A stretch of 64,000 bases of DNA from the NCBI GenBank assembly GCA_050084985.1, contig JBITNC010000001.1, positions 195,238,001 through 195,302,000 on the forward strand, written 5' to 3'. The position numbers and the translations under genes are program-made. The notes beneath the pieces were generated by a model. The model saw nothing but the letters and a program-made list of their open reading frames with translations. It searched no databases and was not told the origin of the DNA. The number at the start of each line of letters is the position of its first letter. Position 1 is the stretch's first letter. Source of the stretch: Nageia nagi (lineage: Eukaryota; Pinophyta). Positions 54,661-64,000 of the stretch are shown here, piece after piece.

Positions 54661-55479
54661 ATAAAGAGAAATTCTTATGATGTTCAATGAATTTATTTTT
54701 GTACCTTTCATATCATGGAGTAGGAAGGGATGCTCTAATTTGCACCAATATTTGCTCATCAATAGTTCCAATATTAATATTCACCATTTCTTATGTTGGA
54801 AAGGTAAGCTCATCTTTCTTCTGTAATAGAGAAGGCAATTTCTCTAATCCTTGTATATCATCTATAACATTATCCTTTGGGTAAACTTCAAACACTTCAT
54901 TTAAATTCACTTATTGAGCAAAATAAGCATATTCATTAAGAATATAACTCACTTTTTTCATTAGATTTATGCAACTCTAAATGTGCCCCAAGTATTTTGA
55001 AATATCATCATCAATGCTAAAACAATCAAAATCTAAAGGAATAGTATCATCAATCCATAGATCCCTATTAATATCATAATATAATTCAATCAAATTACAT
55101 TCCTTCACAAAATTTATAGCTCCTACTACTTATTTGGTATTGACATCACTTCCCATTCCATTCTTATTCAATTATGCTTTAGCATTATCAGGAAATGAAT
55201 GTATCCTTTATTCAGACTTTCCTAATCCTCCCCCTTTGTACTTACAATTTTCAATCATATACTTGTGAATAAATGGAGATGGAAAGTGTTTACTCATTTT
55301 AGAATATGATCATGCTTTTGTTGAATTTTTTGGAGTAGATTGTATAGACATAATGGAGCAAGAATTCTCCCCTTAATCATTGATTTCATGTCATTGGTGG
55401 TCCTCTACCAAGATTACACATCATTGGAAGCCCTCAATAGAAATAATTTTGGGTCATACTAAATATTTCATGGATTCAA

Positions 55480-57300
55480 ATAACTAAACATTCTCTATTA
55501 TGTAACCAAAGCTCTTTATGTCATGGAACCAAGGTCTTCCCAAAAGTAAATTATATGATAGTTTAGAGTCAACAATTTGAAACTTGGATAGAAATTTCCT
55601 TACCCCTGTAGTGATCATGATTTTGGCTACCCTAATTGGTTTCTTTAAAGAAATATCATATTCTCTAATCTTAAATGTGGCTTCCTATAATGGATGGATT
55701 TTTACACCTTTCTCTTTCAATGGGTTTAAAAATTAATGAGAATATACATTTACAACTGATTAATTATCTACCATGGTTCTCTTAATTTTCTATCCATCAA
55801 CCATAGGTGTAATATATAAAGCTACACACTCATCAATAGCTTCTTATTGAGTTTTTCAGACTTATAAAATGAGATAGCATCAAATTCTTTAATAGCCTTA
55901 ATTTTTTCAAAAAATATTATAGCTGACATATTTATAGAAACAATTTTCATTTTAAATAAAGTATATGGAATCTCTTTATGTGTTTTAGATGTAGAAATGA
56001 GATCATACACATGAATCTTGGTAGGTGTATTGTTTAATTGCTCAATCATACTATATGCTTTAGGATTAGGTAGGATACTTACTTGTTTAATGGTGACTAT
56101 ATTTGGGGTATGCCTTAGACATCCTCCTTTTAATCCAGCATAAAATGTCTCATCAATTAAAATTGGTATTGACTATATGTCCTTGCTTTAAAGCAACTTG
56201 ATCAATTTGATATTTTCCTTTAGCAATAAGATCCAATATAGCTATCTATAAGGTTTTGCAAAACTTTGTAGCATGCCCTCTCCTTTGGTGGTATGTACAA
56301 TATGCATCATATTTACCCATTGGAATGTTTTAATTCTATGCTAATTTTTCTAAGGTCTATAATAACCCTCTTTTCATGAGATCCCTTATAATGAATCATG
56401 GTTGAACTAGAAAAGTATATGTCACCTCTCTTATGATGGAAGATCTTTGCAATTTAGGAGGAGAAGAAGGTATATAATCCATATGTATAGTTTTCTCTTC
56501 CTTTTTTGCATATATTCTTCTATTATCTTTGTAAAAAAGGATTAGGTGCATATTCAAGCTCACCCAATTCAAGTAACACTTTCTCTTTTTACAATAATTC
56601 TTGAACCAATATTCCAAAACCAACATTCTTATTGCTAGAAGCATGCAAATTAAGAATAGGTACAATAAAATCTTTAAAAATAGTATAAATTTCACATTAT
56701 TCTAACTTAAATTGAGTTTATTTCCATACCTTATTGAATTATGGGATATATTTTTCTAGGGTTTCATTACCCCATTATCTCATTATCCATAATTTTGTAA
56801 TAGTATTTTGTTCCTTGATGTTTTATTTGTATTGTCCCATAAAAATCTTGACCAATGATTTAAAAGAATCAATTGAACTAGTAGGAAAATTATAAAACCA
56901 ATGAATAGCATCATCTTTTAAATTCCTTGGGAAGAACTTTTGCATCAACTTATCCTTCAACCCTAGTTTCAACAAGCACTTCTAGTGAAAGCTGATAAGA
57001 TGTTATTTTAGGTCATGTTTTCCATTGAACATCATGAACTTGGGAAAATTATGATCAGGTGGTAAGGGAAAATTATGGATCTCTTTAGATAAGGGTGAGG
57101 TGAATATACCATCATAGTCATATGTACTTTTCTATGAGGTGGTACTAATAGCTCTAGCTTATGGGATAGGATTAGGTCTAGCTAAAGAACTACTCAAACT
57201 AGTAATCATGTTCACTTTCTTTTCCAATATATCCATTCAAATTAGTATTATTTTCACCAAATGTAATCATTCATGTATTTTTACATCATTTATGGTACAA
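55480..57300 (-). pseudogene. gypsy gag and protease remnant
   Basis: Minus strand. Gag is at about 57240-56700 (AIHWFYNFPTSSIDSFKSLV, FMGQYK). The following basic region at 56695-56396 has RRIYAKKEEKTIHMDYIPSS, matching RKPYAKKEEKLINM at 60370 in the plus-strand relative. 56049-55822 (MIEQLNNTPTKIHVYDLIST) corresponds to 60838-60900 there. The protease end is at about 55560-55500 (YNLLLGRPWFHDIKSFG). The active-site triad is in the damaged part between. These parallel blocks show that the two elements belong to one family group. Confidence 0.8.
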
Positions 57301-57400
57301 AAATAGCTATAAATATTATAGATAACATAGATCTATTATAGAATTTTCATGTGATCTTACCATAAGGGAAAGATAAATCAAACAGTTGGTTTCACCTAAA

Positions 57401-57996
57401 TGTAGACCTCAAATAATGCATATATAATATAATATATGCACTATTTGTCTACAATATTTTATTAAAGCATATATATCAAAAATATGACATCAAATGAACA
57501 ATGATAAATAATGTACCTTAGTTAAAATCACATAAATGTCACATAAAAAAACCCATTCATCAAACACGAACATGCATTCATCCATACACATACCACCAAT
57601 GGCCTATAAATGCTACATCAAAAAATTCATGGAATAAATAGAACTATAAATGGAATAAAAGCATGCAAGATTGAAGTAAAGGGTTTAACAAATATATGCA
57701 AAGGTGGCGTTACAAAACACCATTGCTGATAGAGTGATATTGCATTTGTTTGAATCTCTCTAGGATCTTTGATGCCTTATATGATACCTTTTGTGTTTCA
57801 TTTGATGTCTTTATATAGCAACATCTTTTCCTTCTCAGATTCTTGGGATCATTGCACATTACATCATTTGGGGAGTCTTCTTATATATTTTACCCCTTTT
57901 ACATTGTATAATGGTCCTTTACATTGATTACATTACCTTGGGTATTATTTTAACCCCTTTTTACAATAAATAATACTTTATTTCTAGATGTCTACA
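57401..57996 (-). repeat. 5' LTR of the minus-strand gypsy element
   Basis: 596 bp, from TGTAGACCTC to GATGTCTACA on the plus strand. A TATA-like TATATAAAG on the minus strand (plus about 57808-57816) suits its promoter, and the other LTR has the same site. The minus-strand sequence just inside is TTTAGGTGAAACCAA, probably a worn form of the TTTTGGTGAACCCA primer-binding site seen at 59509. Confidence 0.92.
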
Positions 57997-58001
57997 CAAA
58001 G
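57997..58001. repeat. Target-site duplication (right), CAAAG
   Basis: Partner of 50084-50088. The SWIM gene remnant resumes directly after it. Confidence 0.88.
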
Positions 58002-58865
58002 TTTTGATAATTGAAAAACCAATAAGAATAAACATGTTATATGTGAACTTATGAATTATATCACCCTAAAACCAATTCTCAAATAAGTAGTTTATAAAAG
58101 CTTCTCCTCATGGAAATCAATGTTAGAATTAGATAGAGCTTCTTTCATAGATGAAACATCCTTGCATTATTTCATCTAATATTGAAAACATCATTTTTCC
58201 AACATATTTAATTAATGATTTCTTGTATACATTAATTAACCAAGCCTATTTTACATGCCACAAACATAACAAATACCTGCAACCAAACACTCTCCTAGAC
58301 ATATATGCAACAATAAAAATAAATATTTAAGATTGATAACATAAATTAAGAGTCATAAAAAATAAAACATCATTCTTTCAACTTGTTTTGCATAATTATA
58401 GACAACATATAAGAAATAAACCCAATGGTCTAAATTTTTGCAATAGTGTCATCACTTGTAAATGCATTCACACTCCAACCTAGTTAACATTATAGATAAC
58501 ATTATTTCAATTTTTGTTTCTAATTAGTTAAGTCATCAACACCATTTTTGTATGTGATTAACCATGCAATTGGTAGAGTTCTTTCTCAAGCATCAAACAT
58601 AAGTAATGTGTAAAATTGGGACTGGAACCAAAATAAACATAGAAAAATAAGTAATGCAAAAAAAAGTTATCAATAAATTAAATTTTGAAGATACTTACAC
58701 AATACAAATTTATATTAAGTGTTGAATCCATTGAAATTATGTTGTTATGGGATAATTCAACCATGTTCTCCAGCATCCATTCTACTTGAATACTAAGAAA
58801 AAAATTATTTCCAGCATGGGTAGGATTCTTGTGTATGAAAAACTTATCCTTATTGTACTATTACT
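58002..58865 (-). pseudogene. MULE-derived transposase-like gene, N-terminal and core part
   Basis: Minus strand, in order from 58865: FFIHKNPTHAGNNFFLSIQV, EWMLENMVELSHNNIISMDS (the usual 'G.n..iamDstfgtN' with the first catalytic Asp), NLYC, a 77-bp intron, QFYTLLMFDA, a stop, ERTLPIAWLITYKNGVDDLT, WSVNAFTSDDTIAKI (second Asp region) and CLWHVK-AWLINVYKKSLIK (the CLWH motif). This is the core of plant MULE/FAR1-like transposases and their host-adopted relatives. The gene's C-terminal part with the SWIM finger is at 49490-50083. It is cut on the left by the gypsy element at 50089-57996 and on the right by the one starting at 58866. The stops are few for such an age. Confidence 0.72.
58622..58698 (-). 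other. Intron of the MULE/SWIM gene remnant
   Basis: 77-bp AT-rich intron, GTAAGTATC...TTCCAG on the minus strand, phase 0. The two flanking exons join in frame at the expected place of the protein, NLYC then SQFYTLLMFD. Both splice sites look intact. Confidence 0.68.
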
Positions 58866-59508
58866 TGTAGATGCCTCAAAATGAACCTTTATGTATTTAA
58901 TAAATGATTTTAATCCCTTAATAATGTATTATTTAAAAAGGGATTTAAAATGTATAAAAGAGGTGTAGGTCATGTATTTGACCCTTGTAGAATGTACAAG
59001 TGGTCAAAATATGAAAATCATGTAAAATTGTATCATATATAAAGACATCTTTTGATGACCTTTAGGAGGATGAGTGAATCATGGGCTAATAATAATTTCA
59101 AATGAATACAAGGATCATCAATTGAAGATAATTTGAAGGATTGTAAATTGCTTTGTCTATCTATATTATGCATCTATTATTTTGTAATTTTACACGTATG
59201 TTCATCATTTGATTAGTTTCTAATTTGCTCATCACTACATTCTTGTTTGTGTTTGTAATTTCACTAATCCTATAGCACCAATGGTGCACCAATTATAGGG
59301 TACTGATAGCATGCTTATTCATGAATGTATGCTCTTTTTTTAATGCATTTTATTATTAATTAAATGAATACAAAATCTAAGTAAATATTACTGCATTCCT
59401 ATTACATGTTATTGCCATATTTCTGATATATGCATTAATATTTACAAAGTACAATAATAGTGCATTAATCAACCCCATTTGTATTAATCATATTATTTAG
59501 CATCTACA
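58866..59508 (+). repeat. 5' LTR of the plus-strand gypsy element
   Basis: It begins TGTAGATGCC and ends GCATCTACA, a 9-bp terminal inverted repeat (TGTAGATGC and GCATCTACA). The start coincides with the point where the MULE/SWIM coding remnant breaks off. The first bases match the start of the LTR at 50089-50705 read on the minus strand. Confidence 0.85.
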
Positions 59509-59526
59509 TTTTGGTGAACCCAATTA
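59509..59526 (+). promoter_or_regulatory. Primer-binding site of the plus-strand gypsy element
   Basis: TTTTGGTGAACCCAATTA follows directly after the LTR. The position fits a tRNA primer-binding site. I cannot name the tRNA with certainty. Confidence 0.7.
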
Positions 59527-59666
59527 TTCAATTTATCTTACCTTAGAGGCAAGATTGTGCTAACCCTTCTTATCAAGATCAGGCCACTAGCACCATATAT
59601 CTCTATCTTTAAGACACTAGTGGTGTTAAGATGGATTAGCTAATAGCCACACTTTAGGCTTTAAAC

Positions 59667-60500
59667 ATGAATATTTTGGACTTGCAAAGGGAGATTTTTA
59701 TGAATAATAATCCAAGTTCCATCTTGAATAATCTAGGAGGTTCATCCAATACCTCCCCACCATCCAATGCTAATGAATATGATGACATTTTTATTTCACC
59801 CTTGATAGATGACATCCATAATTTTCCCCTACCACTTGATCATAAGACCCCCAAGTTCAAGATGTTTAGTGGGGAATAAGATCCCAAGTAGCATCTCATT
59901 AGCTTTTAGGAGGAGTGCTTATTGAAATTGGGTTTGGATGAGATGTTAATGGTTAAATTCTTCCCAAGTAGTTTGAATGATGATGCTACTTAATGGTTTT
60001 ACTCTCTTATCAATAAATCTATTGATTCCTTTAAAACCTTAGTTCAAACATTTATGGGTCAATACAAGCATAATATTAAAGAATAAGGCAATATATCAAA
60101 ATTATGTGCACTTCATCAAGGAAGCAATGAAACCATAGAGAAGTATGTATTATGCTTTAAAAAGGTGTGGCAAACTACTTGAGTTAAACTAGATGAATTT
60201 GATATTTATGGCATATTCCATGAATCTATTATACCCATTCTTTAATTGCATGCTCATAGTGTTAAGGATGTTGGTTTTAGTACTTTAGTTCAATAATGGG
60301 TGCAAAAAGAAAAAAATTTATTAGGAAACCATATAACTTAAATATACATATAACACTTTTTTTCAAATATAATAGGAAACCATATGCCAAGAAAGAGGAG
60401 AAACTCATTAATATGGTGGATAGACCCAAGAATCCTCTAAAGGCACAAAGGTATACTTCCTTAAAGGATATCAACTACACATTTCCAGTTTGACAAAGAA
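59667..60500 (+). pseudogene. gag: gypsy gag remnant
   Basis: It starts at ATG 59667 with a 70-codon open stretch ending KTPKFKMFSGE, then a stop. It continues in frame with LLKLGLDEMLMVKFFPSSLN near 59929, WFYSLINKSIDSFKTLVQTF near 59996, MGQYKHN, and ETIEKYVLCFKKVWQTT near 60130, which is the core of the plant Retrotrans_gag domain ('F..sL...A..Wy..L....i.sf..l...F...Y'). A basic region (60296-60493, RKPYAKKEEKLINMV) follows in another frame. No zinc knuckle is visible, probably because of decay. Confidence 0.85.
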
Positions 60501-62035
60501 TTCTTTTGAGCAAATTAATGAAGAAAGGCCTCCTATAACCACTTAAAAAAGTTGATGATACCCTTTTAGGAAACTTTGAGGCATAATGTGCTTATCATCA
60601 ATGAAAAGGGTAGATTACAAACTTTTGCAAAATATTAGAAGTGACTATCATAACCCTTATAGAATAAGGAAGGTACAATATTGGTGAACACCTTGCTAAA
60701 CAAGGAGATGTTGTTAATGTGATCATAGTAGTCAAAGATATGTGTGTTAACTTATGAATAAGACATCCATTTAATGTTCCAAATCCTATCACCATCGAAT
60801 AAGTAAGTGTCCCAACTGATCCCAAAGTTTATATTATGATTGATCAATTAAAAAACACACCAACCAAGATTAGCTTATATGATCTCATTTCTAGTTCTTA
60901 GGCTCATAGATATGTTTTATATGCTTTATTCAAGAATGAAAATATTCCTACTAACATTTTAGTAGCTTCATTTTTTGAAAAGCTCCAAACCATTAGAGAA
61001 AGTGACACTATCTTCTTTTACAAATATGAAATACTCAACCAAGAAACCACTAGGCATAGCTACCATCATGATTACCATAGGAGTTAGAACTATTCCAACC
61101 AAGTTTCAAGTAGTGGATTCAAGTTATCTTATAACATGCTTTTAGGAAGACATTGGATCCTTAATATGGAAGTTGTCCCTTCAACACTACATGGTAGACT
61201 AAAATTTTAATTCCAAGGATAAGTACACATAATTTTAGCTAATCTTGAGCCCTATGCACTATGCAATGCTATTGACCTTGAGGAGATGGCCTTGGTTCCA
61301 CCACTTTTTTAATCCCAAGAAAAGGACAAATATAGATAAATAGGTGCAAATCATAGAAATAGGTATGGAAAATTATAACATAGATGATACAAACTTATTT
61401 ATGTTCATTAAAGACTTGGAAGGGCCTCAAATATTAGTCATTTTAGGCCACCAACTATGTTTTATTTTGTATATAAGGTACCGATATTGTATGGATGGTG
61501 ACATCAATGGCCCTTCCAACTTTGTTCAGTATAACATGAGGAACTAGTCTTGTGTAGACAATGTCCCTACATCTTTTGAATCAGGTAACATCTTTCCTTC
61601 TACTTTTGTTAAAAAGTATAGGGTTAACAATTATAAGTACAAGGGAAAGGGTTTATGCAAAACTGAGCAAGGTATGTCTAATTTTTCTATTTATCATAAA
61701 ACACAACTTACTAAGATAGGTCTAGGTAGTGATGGATAGGTCAAACACATATGGGGTCCCATATAAATTGTTAAAACATCTTCTATGATAGAATTATCTG
61801 ATGAAATTGATGAAGATATGTGGATTTATCATAGCTTACCTCTTTCCTTTTATTGTTTTAGTACTAATGATGATTTGCTTAAATAGTTGGGGGCACATTT
61901 AGAATTACCCAAGTTTAATGAAAAATGTCATGCCTCTTATATGCTTCATGAGTATGCTTACTTTGGCTAAGAGGTCAATTTTCATGATGTTTTATAGGTT
62001 TATACCTTAGAATAAAATGATATTGTTGATATTAC
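60501..62035 (+). pseudogene. gypsy protease region remnant
   Basis: The reading is broken into short frames. About 60838-60900 gives IDQLKNTPTKISLYDLISS, which precedes protease in this family, and 60940-61020 gives FFEKLQTIRESDTIFFYKYE. About 61145-61290 gives GRHWILNMEVVPSTLHGRLK and NLEPYALCNAIDLEEMA, the conserved end of the Tat protease. The catalytic DTG cannot be found. 61300-62030 is a linker with weak coding likeness. Confidence 0.7.
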
Positions 62036-62036
62036 T

Positions 62037-63480
62037 ATGAAGGATTTGCCATCATTATTACCACAAAATAAGGTTCTCACCTTCCCACAAGAAAAATTGT
62101 TAAACATTAACATTAGTACTATAGATAAAGATCAATTACTTCAAATTGGAGCAACCCTAACCTCTTCTAAGAAAGAAAGGTACAAATATAAATTCATTAC
62201 ACATTTTGAATATTTTACTTGGTCTTATGATGATATACCTAGGTTAGATCCTTCATTTTTCATGCATAATTTGCCAATAAAAGCATTATGCCAAGCAAAT
62301 TAAGCAAAATCCTAGAAAAATGCATCCTTCCAAGGATTTGTTAGTAAAGAAAGATATTGAAAAATACCTACAACCATGATATATATAGCCTATTGATTTT
62401 TATAATTGGATGTTCAATATTATTCTTGTTACTAAACCAACTGGTGAAATACAAGTATGTACTAATTTTTGTGATATCAACAATGCTTGTCCTAAAGATG
62501 ATTTTTCATTACCCAATACTAATATGATTATTGATAGCATATTTGTCTATGATGTGTTATCATTTATGGATAATTTTTTGGTTACAATCAAATTTTTATT
62601 AATCTTATTGACCAACATAAAAAATGTAGGTGCTACATATAAGAGAGCCATGGTCACTATGTTCCATGAGCACATTCAAAAAATAGTGGAGGTCTATGTT
62701 GATGACATACTTATCAAATCAAAGCAAGGTTAAGACCATATTTAGTCCCTTGAAGAGGTATTCAATATTTTTCAAATGTACAAATTAAGACACAAACCTT
62801 CAAGTGTGCATTTTGAGTTACTTCTAGAAAATTGTTAGGGTTCATGGTTTCAAATAGAGGAATTGAGGTAGATCCTAAGAAGAGTAAAAGCTATTATTGA
62901 TATGACTCCTCCTTGAAACTTGAAACAACTTAGAAGCCTTCAAGGAAAGATAAACTCAATTAAGAGGTTCATCTCATAGCTAAAGGATGAGTGTAGACCA
63001 TTCACTCACTTACTTAAGCAAGATGTCAAGTTTGTATGGGATGCAAATTTCCATAAAGCATTTGAAGATATCATGAAATATTTGATCAATGTCCCTATCC
63101 TTATTCCCATGAATTTTTCCCAAACTACTTAATGATATATTTTAGCCTTCTTGTATTCCATAGGAACCATGCTATGTCAAAAAGCTAAACATAACAAGAA
63201 GAAGGTGATCTATTCTCTAAGTAATACCTTGATTGATTATGAGACAAGGTACATTCCTATGGAGAATATTTGCTTTGCTATGATATTTACTACTAAAAAC
63301 TTAAGGTATTACTTGTTTTATTGCACCACATATGTTGTTATTCTTTTTGATCCTTTAGAGTATCTTATGGCTAAACAACACTTATCAAGTAGTTTTGCAA
63401 AGTGGCTAATGTTATTGCAAGAATTTGATATTAATGTAGTGAAGCAAAAATCTATTAAAGGATAGGAAATTACAAATCTA
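62037..63480 (+). pseudogene. pol: gypsy RT and RNase H remnant
   Basis: RT opens with FTWSYDDIPRLDPSFFMHNL near 62214, then after a broken part 62410-62733 reads NIILVTKPTGEIQVCTNFCD, CPKDDFSLPNTNMIIDSI, LSFMDNFL, VGATYKRAMVTMFHEHIQ and VYVDDILIKSK, so the YVDD site is intact although the first catalytic Asp region is altered. RNase H is at 63151-63465 (MYSIGTMLCQKAKHNKKKV, LIDYETRYIPMENICFAMIF). Stops separate these blocks. It is the best preserved of the three Tat RTs in the window, yet not functional. Confidence 0.9.
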
Positions 63481-63649
63481 ATAGTATATTTCCCTCAAGA
63501 AGACAAGTATGTCATCCATGAAGAATTTCCTAACATTTTTGAGGAGAATCCATGTTGCTAACGGCCTAATGACCTATCAATAGGGTGCCAGTGGCATGAG
63601 TTTGAGGAGATCTCCATCCCTAATGATTATTTTTTATCTTATAGATGAT

Positions 63650-64000
63650 GAGCCTATAGTCTAGACCCTGTATTTTGATGATTCTAAATGCATTCATAGA
63701 GAAGTGAAAGGTATTATTACTATCTCTTATACTAATCAAGTAATCCCTATTGCATACAAATTGGATTTCAAATGCACTAATAATATGGCTGAGTATGAGG
63801 CTCTTATATTGGGATTAAAGGTAGCTTTAGAACTAAAAATCATAGAAATATAAATTTATAGGTATTCATAGCTTGTGGCCAACCAAGTGAAGGGTAGTTA
63901 TGATACCAAAAATGAGAAACTAAAGCCTTATAGGGTGGTTGTGATTGAGTTGCTCAATAGCCTTGATAGATATACTATTGATACAATTCCTAGGACTAAT
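63650..64000 (+). pseudogene. Second RNase H of the plus-strand gypsy element, cut by the window end
   Basis: The plus strand reads LYFDDSKCIHREVKGIITIS and CTNNMAEYEALILGLKVALE, then ANQVKGSY. It is the archaeal-type extra RNase H of the Tat branch, here with AEYEALILGL intact. One stop lies in the usual 'v.GDSqLV' region. The sequence continues past 64000. Confidence 0.85.

Larger units (their letters stand above)
50089..57996 (-). mobile_element. Ty3/gypsy (Tat type) LTR retrotransposon, complete but decayed
   Basis: A 7908-bp element on the minus strand bounded by LTRs at 57401-57996 (5') and 50089-50705 (3') that begin TGTAGA and end TCTACA. It is flanked by CAAAG duplications. On the minus strand the order is gag, protease, RT, RNase H, a second RNase H, integrase and a 1-kb 3' untranslated region, then a purine tract against the 3' LTR. 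The LTRs differ by many substitutions and several indels (596 against 617 bp), so the insertion is old. It split a MULE/SWIM gene. A relative from the same branch starts at 58866 on the opposite strand. Confidence 0.93.
58866..64000 (+). mobile_element. Ty3/gypsy (Tat type) element, 5' part, runs off the window
   Basis: It starts with a 643-bp LTR (58866-59508) and a primer-binding site. Gag, protease, RT, RNase H and the second RNase H follow on the plus strand up to the end of the window. Integrase and the 3' LTR lie outside. The reading frames are broken by many stops. It was inserted into the same MULE/SWIM gene as the minus-strand gypsy element. Confidence 0.9.

Overview
The window is a stretch of repeat-dominated nuclear DNA from a land plant. 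This rests on plant-type Ty1/copia and Ty3/gypsy elements (the latter of the Tat kind, with a second RNase H), a plant L1-like LINE, and decayed copies of plant host genes: PPR repeat proteins, an alpha-expansin, a MAPKKK-like kinase and a MULE-derived SWIM protein. Heavy AT bias and many layers of old, broken transposons fit a large, slowly purged genome such as a gymnosperm's, but the species cannot be fixed from this sequence. I see no intact host gene. A run of 100 N (33337-33436) marks an assembly gap.

Layout. 1-10.3 kb: an old gypsy gag remnant (minus strand) split by a young 8.9-kb copia element (434-9339; 508-bp LTRs differing at one position; TSD GATCT). The copia gag-pol is broken, and its unusually long leader holds a GC-richer piece resembling a PPR gene. 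10.3-16.6 kb: AT-rich DNA with one PPR pseudogene (about 12.0-12.5 kb). 16.6-18.7 kb: the 3' end of an older relative of the young copia element, then a copia RT fragment. 18.9-23.5 kb: a minus-strand copia element with an integrase-to-RT deletion, an AT-rich insertion in its RNase H, and a CACTA-like non-autonomous transposon (22070-23160, TSD ACT) in its gag.

23.6-27.5 kb: a triplet-repeat domain of ATG/ATT/ATC runs carrying a 605-bp MITE (TSD TTA), two SINE-like copies with tRNA-type B boxes, and a roughly 560-bp tandem duplication. 27.5-30.1 kb: AT-rich, diverged tandem repeats. 30.6-33.3 kb: three host-gene remnants: an alpha-expansin with a recognisable intron, a MAPKKK-like kinase, and an unidentified acidic protein with a 372-bp tandem repeat running into the gap. 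34.6-36.4 kb: a long imperfect palindrome with arms of about 0.84 kb. 36.4-40.0 kb: a copia LTR fragment and a decayed gypsy pol. 40.9-46.0 kb: a decayed LINE. 46.6-48.0 kb: an unrecognised decayed minus-strand reading region.

49.5-64.0 kb: a minus-strand MULE/SWIM-type gene remnant with a 77-bp intron, broken twice by Tat gypsy elements: a complete minus-strand copy (50089-57996, TSD CAAAG) and a plus-strand copy that begins at 58866 and runs off the window. Apart from the young copia LTRs, almost every reading frame carries stops and shifts, so the window is best read as a stratified record of insertions rather than a set of working genes.
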